Position numbers and translations under genes: made by a program. A stretch of DNA of 64,000 nt from Thalassospira profundimaris (lineage in GTDB: Bacteria; Pseudomonadota; Alphaproteobacteria; Rhodospirillales; Thalassospiraceae). The notes below the pieces were generated by a model. It had not been told where the DNA came from, searched no databases, and worked only from the letters and a program-made list of their open reading frames with translations. This document shows positions 28,353 to 37,065 of the stretch, piece after piece. The first letter of the stretch is position 1. The number at the start of each line of letters is the position of its first letter. The DNA is taken from the NCBI RefSeq assembly GCF_003326755.1, contig NZ_JPWH01000004.1, forward strand, positions 1-64,000, given 5' to 3'.

Positions 28353-30425
28353 TTATCGCGTTTCGCGCCGCCAGCCAAACAGGCACAGCACAACCCCGAT
28401 AACGGCAAGCAGCGGCAAGGGCAACAGGCTGGTGGTGGTGCCAATCAGGGTGCGGTAACTTTCGGTTTGCACAATACCGGCCCAGTTGCTGCCATGCCAT
28501 TGGCCGCTGCGCTCAACACGTCGCCAGCCAGGCGCGCCGTTTTCCAGCCTGCCAATAAAGCCGTTATTTTCGGCGACCGTTTTTGCCAGAATTTCGGTTG
28601 TAGAGGTGGTGTTGCGGCGTTCGCGGGTTAAAATATCGCGATCCACATGCAGGGTGGTTTGGGTTTTGCCCTCGCTGTCGCGCGCGGTAATGCGGATCAG
28701 GCCCTGCTGTTCGATCGGGATACTGGCCTGCCAGGTCTGGTCGGTCTGGCGGGTAAAGGGGGCTTCGATGGCACGCCCGGTTACCGGGTCCTGTGCGGTT
28801 GCCATTTGCGGGGCCGCGCCAATTTTGCGCCATGTCAGGTTCAGGGATTTACCATCGACCGAGCGGGCGGTTTCGATGGTGTTTTCTTCCAGTGCCGGTT
28901 CTTTCATCAGCCAGTGTGACAGGCGGCGCAGCAGTTCGGCAATGGGCCCGCCGCCGTCATGCCCGCGCTGCCACAGCCACATCTGGTCGCTTGTCAGGAT
29001 GGCGGCACGCCCTTCCCCCACCCGTGACAGCGTCAGCAGGGGTAAATCATTAATACCGGTCATCACCGTCATGGCCTGATTGTCGGTTTGGCGTGTTTCA
29101 AGCTGTCGGTACCATTTGCCCCATTTTTGCGTATTCTGGCGCGGCCCGGCGATGGCGGATGTCACAGGGTGCATGCGCCCGGTGTCATTGACCTTGGGGA
29201 CAAATCCCTGCTCCAGGATGCGTCCGGTGGCGGAAAGCGGCATCATCTGGCCCAATATCGTATCGGCCAGTCCGTCATTGGCGACATATTCCGGCCCTGC
29301 CACCACAAGGGCCGCGCCACCACCCTGCACATAATCCACCACCTTTTCCAGATATTGTACCGGTAAAACACCGCGCCGCTGATAGCGGTCAAAAATGACC
29401 AGATCAAACTGTTTGAGGCGCACCTCGAACAGGTCGCGAATGGGAAAGGGAATGAGGGCGAGTTCGTTAATCGGGGTGTCGTCGCCTTTTTCCGGCGGGC
29501 GCAGAATGGTGAAATGCACCAGATCAACCCCGGGATCGGCACGCAGCAGGTTACGCCAGGCGCGTTCCCCTGGATGCGGTTCCCCCGATAGCAGCAGGAC
29601 GCGCAATCGGTCGCGCACACCGGTGGTTTCAAGGATTAACCGGTTGTTGCTGGTATCGGCCTCGCCCGGCAGGGCGGGTACACGCAATTCGGCCAAAATC
29701 GGGCCGGCATGGGTGATGGGAATTTTGACAGATGTTTTCTGATTGGCCGGCAAATCAAAGCGGCGCACCGTACCATCTTCCTGCAACAGGGTCACGCCAA
29801 GGGGGCTGCCCGGGGCTAGGTCCGGGTCAATGGCCTCGACAATGAATTCGGCCTCTTTGCCAACAATGCCATAATCAACATTTGCGTGTATTTGCAGTCG
29901 GCGGTCGCGTTCGTCCTGGGTGCCGGTTACAAGGACATGCAAGGGGGCATTCAGTTTCAGGCTGGCGGGGACATCATGCACCTGCCCGTCGGTGATCATG
30001 ATAACCCCGGCCAGACGTTCGCGCGGGATGCCACCTAAAAGCCGGTCCAGGGCGGCAAACATGTCAGTTTCGCTTGCGCCGGGGATGTTTTCGATGCGCA
30101 GGTCAATGTCGGGGTTGTTATCATATTCCTGTTGCAAATCGGCAATCGCCTGATCGGTCTGGGCGTCCCGGGTTCCCAGTTTCTGGCTGTCAGACCGGTC
30201 CGCCAGTACCAGGACGATGTCGCTAAGTTTTTCGCGCGACTGATCGGTAAATTGCGGGGCGAGCAACCCGACCAGCAACAGCGCCATCATCACAGCCCGC
30301 CAGACAAAACCGCGCAGGCGCAAGGCGAAGAGCAGCACCAAAAGCCCGATACCTGTCAGTGCCAAAATACCCAGCCAGCCGGTATCAATCAGCGGGTTTA
30401 TCTGAAAATTCTGCCAGTTGCTCAT
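28353..30425 (-). CDS. Membrane protein with VWA-like and amidotransferase-like regions
   Basis: Last gene of the MoxR operon, 690 residues. Two membrane segments near 15-58, a VWA-like region with degenerate metal site (VLVLADRSDSQ near 72), a large periplasm-facing middle resembling class I glutamine-amidotransferase-fold domains (VVDYVQGGGAALVVAGPEYV near 370) and a single C-terminal membrane helix followed by RRETR. No catalytic Cys-His-Glu triad is apparent, so amidotransferase activity is doubtful. Overlaps the upstream gene by 4 bases. Confidence 0.75.
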   Translation of the reverse strand: MSNWQNFQINPLIDTGWLGILALTGIGLLVLLFALRLRGFVWRAVMMALLLVGLLAPQFTDQSREKLSDIVLVLADRSDSQKLGTRDAQTDQAIADLQQEYDNNPDIDLRIENIPGASETDMFAALDRLLGGIPRERLAGVIMITDGQVHDVPASLKLNAPLHVLVTGTQDERDRRLQIHANVDYGIVGKEAEFIVEAIDPDLAPGSPLGVTLLQEDGTVRRFDLPANQKTSVKIPITHAGPILAELRVPALPGEADTSNNRLILETTGVRDRLRVLLLSGEPHPGERAWRNLLRADPGVDLVHFTILRPPEKGDDTPINELALIPFPIRDLFEVRLKQFDLVIFDRYQRRGVLPVQYLEKVVDYVQGGGAALVVAGPEYVANDGLADTILGQMMPLSATGRILEQGFVPKVNDTGRMHPVTSAIAGPRQNTQKWGKWYRQLETRQTDNQAMTVMTGINDLPLLTLSRVGEGRAAILTSDQMWLWQRGHDGGGPIAELLRRLSHWLMKEPALEENTIETARSVDGKSLNLTWRKIGAAPQMATAQDPVTGRAIEAPFTRQTDQTWQASIPIEQQGLIRITARDSEGKTQTTLHVDRDILTRERRNTTSTTEILAKTVAENNGFIGRLENGAPGWRRVERSGQWHGSNWAGIVQTESYRTLIGTTTSLLPLPLLAVIGVVLCLFGWRRETR

Positions 30426-33280
30426 CGGCCCAGCCTTTCAAGGATGGCGGGCAAATGAACCTGATCGCCCTTGTAACTGCCGGTGAGAGCGTAAATCACC
30501 AGATTGACACCAAAGCGTAAGGCCAGTTCATGACGGCGCGGTGAAATATCGTCTATCGGGTTGCTGGTGGCCTCGCCGTAGCGTTCCAGCTCCAGCCGGG
30601 TGGGCACCCAGGATGCTGCCCAGTCATTGCCGCCAAACAGAACGGACGCCACACCATCCAGCCGCGGGTCCGGCCGGGCATCGACCCACAGGGGGGCATC
30701 AAACCGGCCATAAGCCTGATCGAGCAGATAAAAACTGCGAAAAACCACATGATCGGTGGGCGCGCGGGTGAGTGTTGGAATCTCGACCCCGGCCAGTAGG
30801 CGTCGCAGACGTGCCGGTTCCACCTCGCGGTCGCGGCTGTCAATCAGGATCATGCCGCCATTGGCAAGGTAGCGGTTAAGCTGTTCGCGCCCATAGGCCG
30901 AAATGTCATTTTGCCCTTCGGTCAGCGGCCAGTAGATCAGCGGATAAAAACTAAGGTCATCGGTTTGCGGGTTGATCATACTGGGAGGTGCCAGATCGGC
31001 GGCAGTGCGGCGGCGCAATGTTTCGGTCAGTCCGGTCAAACCGGCCTGGCTGAGGCGGTCAATGGCGGCAACGCCGGTTTCCATATAGGCAAGGCGCGGA
31101 TGAAGGGCAGCCTGAAAGCTATCGCGCCGGGGCGATGTGTTTTCCTGTGCCGATGCCTGCGGTGCCATTCCGGTTATTGTCAGTGCAAGGCCCAGACTTC
31201 CGGCCAGCACCACGAGCATACCCAGCCGGTTAAAGGGCGTTGACGATTTGTCAGCAGGTGTTTCCGGGCGGAGTGAAATTGTGGTTTCCCCGCCGGAAGA
31301 TGACGGGCGGCTGCGCATTTTTCGCCCGTGACGATAGCCCTGAAACCGGTTGTTCATCCCGGTCAGAATTAGGATCAGCGTATCAAGCAAAAACAGGCAG
31401 AACGCGGCAAAAACACACAGGGCGGCGAGGTCCAACTGGTCGTCATCGGCAAGGGTTTTTTGATCTGTCTGTTCGGGCCAGCGTATCGGTTTGTCGAGGC
31501 CTTGGATAAACGGGCCCAGATTATGGGCAACGGCCTGCCCGTTTTGCCCGTAAATGCCCGGTGGGTGGCGCGGGTCGGGCATTTCGGTGGTGTTTTGCAA
31601 TCCCAATATGGTCGGGTCGGGCTGATGGGGCTGTCCAAAACCATCGAGAATGGATTGGGGCGGCAGCAGTGACTGAATTGTGCCAGAGGACGGATTATCC
31701 GGGCTGGCAAGGGGCAGGATGCGCTGCCAGATTTGCACAAACAGCCCCGACATGGGCAGATTGGACCAGTCCGCCCACGGCGTGACATGAAACAGGACAA
31801 TGCGACCGGCATTTTTTGCCACACTGGTGACAAGCGGTGTCCCGTCACTCAGCCGTGCCCATGTTTTTTCAACAATGTCACGGTCCGGTTCGGCCAGAAG
31901 CTGGCGGTTGATTGTGATGTCACCTGGAATGGGCAGGCCGTAAAACGGGCTGGTATCGCCAAAGGCGGCCAGGTGTTTGGGGCGTTCCCACGACATGGAA
32001 CCGCCAAAATCGCGATTGCCCAGACGCAAGGTAACAGGCAGGAAACGGTCTTCGGGGCTGCTGGCACTGTCGCTGGCAAAACGGACCAGCAGGCCGCCCT
32101 TATCCAGCCAGCTTGCAAGTTTGATTTGCTGGCTGCCAAGGTCCGGGATATTTCCGGTCGTTACCAGAATATCCGGATTTTTTTCCAGAAGATCGGCAAG
32201 TGTGCCATAATGTATGTCAGCATAAGGCGATAAGGCCCGATCGAGAAAAAAGTACCGATCCGAAAGCAAAACCGGTCCTTCGCCTGAATTGACAACAATG
32301 CCAACCGTGCGCCGTTGCCATTTCGCCCCGGTCTGAAACAGGGCGGCAGCACTTTCGATACCCGCCAGCCCCAGGGTTTGAATGCCATTGGCAATATCGC
32401 CGGGCATTGAAATATCGATCTGGTTTTTGGTGGTGCCGCGTTCCAGTGTGGCCGGGTGACGCAGGATAACCTGGCCGCGACTGCCACGCGCAATAAGGGT
32501 TATCTGTTTTTCGTTTTGCAGGACGGGGTGGGTCAAATCGACTGTCATGCCGTTACGGTTGCGGTTTAACCCGGCCAGGACGATGGCGGTTTCCTGGCCC
32601 CTGGCGACGGGGTGGAGCACGATGAAGGGGGAAACGGCAGAAAGGTCATTTGCCAGTGTTTCCTTGCCCGGTGCGGTAATGTCGTCGCTGATCAGGATGG
32701 TGCCGGATATGGCGTTGATAATATCCTGCCGGGCCGAGATCATGTCGTCCAGGGCCTGATAATCAGGCTGCCAGGGACGGGGTTGAATGCGGTCAAACGC
32801 ATTCTGGCTGGCATGGGGGGAAAGCGGGCCCTGGAGGGCGGGTAAATCGGTGCTGTTGGCCCCGGAGGTTTCGGGGGCCGTGACGGCAATAAAAATGGAC
32901 TGGTTGTTCAAGCGGGCCTGATTGACGATCTGTTTCATGCCCTTTTGGTATTGCGGCCAGTTGGCCGCACTGGACCAACTGTTATCAACCATAACCAGAA
33001 GGGCCCCGTGATCGGGGGCGTAGTTTTTTTTGTTCAAGACCGGATGGGCGGCGGCCAAAATCAGGCAGAGCAGGATCGCGCTGCGCAAAATGGTTTGCCA
33101 GAGTGGCGCGTGTTCGGCATTGCGGCGGTTATTGGTGGCACCTAACAGCAACCGTGCCGCCGGGAAATGAATACGCCGGGGTTTGCGTGGCGCACTGCGT
33201 ATGATTAACCATAAAACCGGTACCAGCAGCAGGCCAGCCAGAAGAACGGGATACAGAAATGTAAGGGCACCAAATGTCAT
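30422..33280 (-). CDS. BatA-like / DUF4159 membrane protein
   Basis: A 952-residue multi-domain protein. The N-terminus is BatA-like: a membrane segment at 7-27, a short cytoplasmic part and a second membrane helix near 62-80. A VWA-like domain follows with metal-site residues in VMVDNSWSS. Two more membrane helices lie near 640 and 705. The last ~200 residues are the DUF4159 domain (SFYPLIYWPLTEGQND, NGGMILIDSRDR). DUF4159 is uncharacterised. Coupled by 4-base overlaps to both neighbours, so a membrane complex with DUF58 and MoxR is inferred. Confidence 0.85.
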   Translation of the reverse strand: MTFGALTFLYPVLLAGLLLVPVLWLIIRSAPRKPRRIHFPAARLLLGATNNRRNAEHAPLWQTILRSAILLCLILAAAHPVLNKKNYAPDHGALLVMVDNSWSSAANWPQYQKGMKQIVNQARLNNQSIFIAVTAPETSGANSTDLPALQGPLSPHASQNAFDRIQPRPWQPDYQALDDMISARQDIINAISGTILISDDITAPGKETLANDLSAVSPFIVLHPVARGQETAIVLAGLNRNRNGMTVDLTHPVLQNEKQITLIARGSRGQVILRHPATLERGTTKNQIDISMPGDIANGIQTLGLAGIESAAALFQTGAKWQRRTVGIVVNSGEGPVLLSDRYFFLDRALSPYADIHYGTLADLLEKNPDILVTTGNIPDLGSQQIKLASWLDKGGLLVRFASDSASSPEDRFLPVTLRLGNRDFGGSMSWERPKHLAAFGDTSPFYGLPIPGDITINRQLLAEPDRDIVEKTWARLSDGTPLVTSVAKNAGRIVLFHVTPWADWSNLPMSGLFVQIWQRILPLASPDNPSSGTIQSLLPPQSILDGFGQPHQPDPTILGLQNTTEMPDPRHPPGIYGQNGQAVAHNLGPFIQGLDKPIRWPEQTDQKTLADDDQLDLAALCVFAAFCLFLLDTLILILTGMNNRFQGYRHGRKMRSRPSSSGGETTISLRPETPADKSSTPFNRLGMLVVLAGSLGLALTITGMAPQASAQENTSPRRDSFQAALHPRLAYMETGVAAIDRLSQAGLTGLTETLRRRTAADLAPPSMINPQTDDLSFYPLIYWPLTEGQNDISAYGREQLNRYLANGGMILIDSRDREVEPARLRRLLAGVEIPTLTRAPTDHVVFRSFYLLDQAYGRFDAPLWVDARPDPRLDGVASVLFGGNDWAASWVPTRLELERYGEATSNPIDDISPRRHELALRFGVNLVIYALTGSYKGDQVHLPAILERLGR

Positions 33281-34218
33281 GTCGGTTGCCCGCGCTCGGT
33301 CTTCGGGGCTGCATGGGTACCAGTGGGAATTGCCCGTTCTGTCATGTGCTGATACAGGGCCATTAGGGCCTGGCTGGGGCTGTCGGTGCTAACATGCAGG
33401 TTATAGAGCCACTGATTTAATGTTGCGGCATCGCGAATGCGCGCCCGCCAGTGGGCACTGCGCCTGGCAAATTCGGCGTGCTGGTCTTCAAATTTTTCAC
33501 AATGCAGGACAAGATTGTCATCTGCATCGACAAAATCGATCCGGCCGGTAAAGTCGGCCACGCATTCCGCCGGGTCCAGAACCTGCATCAGGGCTCCGTC
33601 ATTCTGGTTATGGGCCAGTCGGCGCAACCCTGCCACCGGTGAATCACCGGCGGCAGCATATTCCAGAAAATCGCCCAGGATCAAAACACTATGGCGACGA
33701 CCGGGATGAATGGCTGTCAGCCCCTGGTCGGCATGGGCGGGGGTGTTTAACATGGCGTGGCCAAATTTTTCCAGTTGCTCGTGCACGGTGATGCGGGTGT
33801 GGGGCGCATCAAAGGTGCCCACGGTTTCACCATTGCGCAGCAAAAGATCGGCCAGGGCCAGGGCCATCACCATCATGCGGTCGGCCTTGGGGGGATGTTT
33901 TTCCGTTGAGGACCAAAAGGCAGAAGGGCTAAAAACAGGCCATATCCAGTAGGTGTGGCTGGCTTGCCATTCGGTTTGGCGAATAAAGGTGTGGTCGCTG
34001 CGGGCCGAACGGCGCCAGTCGATCTGGCCGGTCGGGTCGCCCGCGACATAGGGGCGAAACTGCCAGAAATCGCTGCCCGGCCCAACCTTGCGATTGCCAT
34101 GCAGGCCGCTGCGCAATGCCGTTGCCAGCCGACGGGATTCGTCGATGAGCTGCGGCAGGCGCGCCGCCAGTGATCGGGCGGCGGCAATCTGGTTAGGCAA
34201 ATTGCGCGCAGGCACCAT
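33277..34218 (-). CDS. DUF58 protein
   Basis: 313 residues. The DUF58 signature is seen at about 45-75 as GPGSDFWQFRPYVAGDPTGQ then IDWRRSARSD. DUF58 proteins are VWA-related partners of MoxR ATPases; in studied cases the operons act in envelope stress, enzyme maturation or aerotolerance. Its start codon overlaps the moxR stop (TAATG), so expression is coupled. No N-terminal membrane helices are present in this version, unlike some DUF58 proteins. Confidence 0.88.
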   Translation of the reverse strand: MVPARNLPNQIAAARSLAARLPQLIDESRRLATALRSGLHGNRKVGPGSDFWQFRPYVAGDPTGQIDWRRSARSDHTFIRQTEWQASHTYWIWPVFSPSAFWSSTEKHPPKADRMMVMALALADLLLRNGETVGTFDAPHTRITVHEQLEKFGHAMLNTPAHADQGLTAIHPGRRHSVLILGDFLEYAAAGDSPVAGLRRLAHNQNDGALMQVLDPAECVADFTGRIDFVDADDNLVLHCEKFEDQHAEFARRSAHWRARIRDAATLNQWLYNLHVSTDSPSQALMALYQHMTERAIPTGTHAAPKTERGQPT

Positions 34219-35261
34219 TATGCGTGCTGGTCCCTTATTTTGGACAGAATATCGCGAATAAGCGAGGCGGCCGAATGACCATCGGCGCGCGCGCCATAGG
34301 TCAGGCCGAAACGATGGCGTAAAACCGGTATGGCAAGTGCGGCAACATCATCCAGCGACGGGGCAAAACGCCCCTGAAGCATGGCGCGTGCCCGGCAGGC
34401 CAGCGAGAGGGATTGTGCCGCGCGGGTGCCCGGCCCCCAGGCCACATTGTTTTTGATGGCGTCAAAGCTGGAACTTTCCGGGCGGCAGGCGCGGCAGAGC
34501 GCAATGATGGTATCCAAAACACGTTCGGGCATGGGCAGGCGACGGACAAAATCCTGTGCCTCGATCAATTCATCGGTATGCAAAATCTGGCGCGGGCGGG
34601 TGACATGGCGCCCGGTTGTTTGGGCAACAATCTGGCGTTCGGCATTCCGGTCCGGGTAGGCCAGGCGCACTTCCAGCAGGAACCGGTCAAGCTGGGCTTC
34701 GGGCAGGGGATAGGTGCCTTCCTGTTCCAGCGGGTTTTGGGTTGCCAGCACATGGAAGGGCTGCGGCAAAGCATGGCTGTAACCCGCAACCGATACCTCG
34801 CGTTCCTGCATGGCCTGCAACAGGGCCGATTGCGTGCGCGGGCTGGCACGGTTGATTTCATCTGCCAGCAGCAATTGGCAAAAAACCGGCCCCTTGATAA
34901 AGCGAAAGGAACGTTTGCCTTCCGCACCTTCTTCCAGGACTTCGGAACCCAGAATATCGGCAGGCATCAGGTCGGGCGTGAACTGCACGCGTTTGTCCAA
35001 AAGGCCCAGTGCTTTTCCAAGGGTATGCGCCATCAGGGATTTGCCAAGCCCTGGGGCACCAACCATCAGCACATGGCCGCCTGCCAGAATGCCAATCAGG
35101 GTTTGGTCAACGGCATCATCCTGGCCTAAAATGATCGAGGCGATCATATCGCGGGCTTCACCCAGACGGGCAACACAGGCATCAAGGCGGGCGGCATCCT
35201 GTTCCAGGCTGCTTTCGCGTGACATGCCAAATTCTTCAGGAAAGTGCTGCGTGTTTGTCAT
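34218..35261 (-). CDS. MoxR-family AAA+ ATPase
   Basis: 347 residues. Walker A GAPGLGKS at 68-75, Walker B LLLADEINRASPRTQ near 130-145, sensor 1 in LATQNPLEQEG. MoxR ATPases are chaperone-like and act on VWA proteins encoded beside them. First gene of the four-gene coupled operon moxR-DUF58-BatA/DUF4159-690aa protein. Start at 35261; an ATG 12 codons in (MSRESSLEQD) is an alternative. Confidence 0.93.
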   Translation of the reverse strand: MTNTQHFPEEFGMSRESSLEQDAARLDACVARLGEARDMIASIILGQDDAVDQTLIGILAGGHVLMVGAPGLGKSLMAHTLGKALGLLDKRVQFTPDLMPADILGSEVLEEGAEGKRSFRFIKGPVFCQLLLADEINRASPRTQSALLQAMQEREVSVAGYSHALPQPFHVLATQNPLEQEGTYPLPEAQLDRFLLEVRLAYPDRNAERQIVAQTTGRHVTRPRQILHTDELIEAQDFVRRLPMPERVLDTIIALCRACRPESSSFDAIKNNVAWGPGTRAAQSLSLACRARAMLQGRFAPSLDDVAALAIPVLRHRFGLTYGARADGHSAASLIRDILSKIRDQHA

Positions 35262-35344
35262 GGCCGTAAATTCCGCATCCTCTGTTGCATTGGATCTATC
35301 GGGCTGTCACACGGGCTGGACATTCCTGGATCGTAAACTAGCTC

Positions 35345-35359
35345 ATATACAGGGTATAT
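35345..35359. promoter_or_regulatory. Palindromic site in the moxR/DUF1285 divergent region
   Basis: ATATAC-AGG-GTATAT is a perfect 6-bp inverted repeat centred between the divergent moxR and DUF1285 genes, the position expected for an operator. The regulator is unknown. Confidence 0.4.
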
Positions 35360-35386
35360 TAGAACTCTTGACCAGAAGTGTATATC

Positions 35387-35977
35387 ATGACCCAAAGCGA
35401 TAAAACTGTCGATCTTGCTGAAAATCTATGGAAACGCCTGCGACAGGGCAAACCGCCATCAGGCCGCCATCCCCAGATATGCGGCGATATTCCGATGTCG
35501 ATTAACCGTGATGGCACATGGTTTTATCAGGGCGGGCCGATTGGCCGGATGGAACTGGTCAAACTTTTTTCCACGGTGTTGCAACGTGATGAAGAAGGCG
35601 GGCACTGGCTGGTCACACCGGCCGAGATGGCACGGATCGAGGTGGAGGACGCCGCCTTTGTCGTTGTGGAAGTCCGGCGCGAGACAACAGATGATGGCTC
35701 CTGCCCGGTTATCAAAATGCGCACGAATATTGACCAGTGGGTCGAGCTTGATGAAAATCATCCGCTTCGGGTGGAGGAAGACGCCAAAACCGGTGAACCT
35801 TCCCCCTATATTGCGCTGGATCGCGGGCTGGAAGCCCGGCTGAACCGGGCCAGTTTTTATCAGCTTGTGGACTGGGCCGAAGAGATTGAAAGCAAAGACA
35901 AAACCGAAACGCTGATTGGCGTTTACAGCCACGGACGATTCTTTAAAATCGGTGCCGTGGAGAACGCAGAAAAATGA
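35387..35977 (+). CDS. DUF1285 protein
   Basis: About 196 residues, matching DUF1285 of alphaproteobacteria (CGDIPMSINRDGTWFYQGGPI, IKMRTNIDQWVELDENHPLRV, and LDRGLEARLNRASFYQLVDWA). A solved relative has a small alpha-beta fold but no assigned activity. The ATG at 35387 is preferred over a GTG at 35378. It starts an operon with a Nudix hydrolase (4-base overlap), a small membrane protein and the CCA-adding enzyme, so a link to nucleotide or RNA metabolism is possible. Confidence 0.88.
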   Translation: MTQSDKTVDLAENLWKRLRQGKPPSGRHPQICGDIPMSINRDGTWFYQGGPIGRMELVKLFSTVLQRDEEGGHWLVTPAEMARIEVEDAAFVVVEVRRETTDDGSCPVIKMRTNIDQWVELDENHPLRVEEDAKTGEPSPYIALDRGLEARLNRASFYQLVDWAEEIESKDKTETLIGVYSHGRFFKIGAVENAEK

Positions 35978-36621
35978 CACCGGAACAGATTATTCGTGCC
36001 CTGGAGGCCCCGCGTGAGGGTCTTGAATTGCGGGTGGGCGATCATGCCGTGGATTTCCCCGGTTCGCAGTCGCGTGCGCGTGCCTTTGCCGAAGGCGAAC
36101 TGAGCGCACGACCGGCCGCCGTGCTGGTGCCGCTTGTCACCCGGGAGACTGGGCTGTCGGTTATTTTAACCCGGCGCACCGCCCATCTTAAGGCCCATGC
36201 CGGGCAAATCAGCTTTCCCGGTGGCCGCAAGGAAGATGAGGATGCGGACCTTGAAGAAACTGCGCTGCGCGAGACCGAAGAAGAAATTGGCCTGCATCGG
36301 CGTCATATTCATCTGATCGGGCGGTTGAATGATTATTACACCGTGACCGGATTTCAGGTGACGCCGATCGTGGGGCTGGTGACACCGCCGTTTGATCTGG
36401 TGGCAGACCCGTTTGAAGTGGACGAGGTTTTTGAAGTTCCCCTGTCTTTTGTGATGGAACAGCGGAACCAGAAATTGCAAACCGTGGAATTTGAAGGGGC
36501 AAAACGACGTTATTTCGCCATTCCCTATCAGCAATATTATATCTGGGGCGCGACGGCGGGGATGCTGGTCAATTTCAGCGATCTTTTGCGCCGCTTTGGT
36601 GATATGCCACGCGAAAGCTGA
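35974..36621 (+). CDS. Nudix hydrolase, CoA pyrophosphatase type
   Basis: 215 residues. The upstream family motif TAHLKAHAGQISFPGG and the Nudix core TALRETEEEIGL (95-107) match the CoA/acyl-CoA pyrophosphatase group (NudL/UPF0035). These cleave CoA to 3',5'-ADP and phosphopantetheine. Its ATGA overlap with DUF1285 couples translation. Cytoplasmic. Confidence 0.88.
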   Translation: MTPEQIIRALEAPREGLELRVGDHAVDFPGSQSRARAFAEGELSARPAAVLVPLVTRETGLSVILTRRTAHLKAHAGQISFPGGRKEDEDADLEETALRETEEEIGLHRRHIHLIGRLNDYYTVTGFQVTPIVGLVTPPFDLVADPFEVDEVFEVPLSFVMEQRNQKLQTVEFEGAKRRYFAIPYQQYYIWGATAGMLVNFSDLLRRFGDMPRES

Positions 36622-36707
36622 AATAGTGTTTGTGCATTCGGGGGTTATCTGTTCCGGTGGCGTGCATGTCCATGATGTCGATCTGATCGGCCAGAAAGAA
36701 AGTTGCC

Positions 36708-37001
36708 ATGCTACGTGAAATTATTCAGATCGGATTGCCGATCATTCTGCCCTTTGTGGTCTATCTGACCTGGCTGAAATATGCGCGGGCAAAGGCAATA
36801 CGCGAAGGGCACGATGTTGTGCCCCCCTGGGACAGGGGGCCGTGGCTTTTGCTGTTTTTCATCGGCATTTTGCTGGCGGGCAGTATTCTGGTTTTTACAG
36901 CATTGACCAGTGGTGAATCGCCGGATTCGGTTTATCATGCGCCAGAGCTTAAAGATGGTGTGATTACACCGGGTTATTTTGAGCCCAAAGATGCAAAATA
37001 A
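36708..37001 (+). CDS. Small two-helix membrane protein (DUF6111-like)
   Basis: 97 residues with membrane segments at about 5-23 and 48-66 separated by a basic loop, and a soluble tail (GVITPGYFEPKD). The gene order Nudix - this gene - CCA-adding enzyme is familiar from Rhodospirillales, and I believe it matches DUF6111. Function unknown. The start has AGAAAG upstream. Confidence 0.75.
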   Translation: MLREIIQIGLPIILPFVVYLTWLKYARAKAIREGHDVVPPWDRGPWLLLFFIGILLAGSILVFTALTSGESPDSVYHAPELKDGVITPGYFEPKDAK

Positions 37002-37065
37002 CCCCTGATCGTGGCTGCAAATTCTGCTGCTGTCTTCTTCTGATCCATTCCTGGCAAGAACCCGC

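Noticed and set aside
27421-28500. Long minus-strand frame opposite the LysR gene
   Set aside because: Antisense to a strong LysR protein; translation has no family features.
28353-30425. Active glutamine amidotransferase
   Set aside because: The fold resembles class I amidotransferases but no catalytic Cys-His-Glu arrangement is seen, so only a structural label is given.
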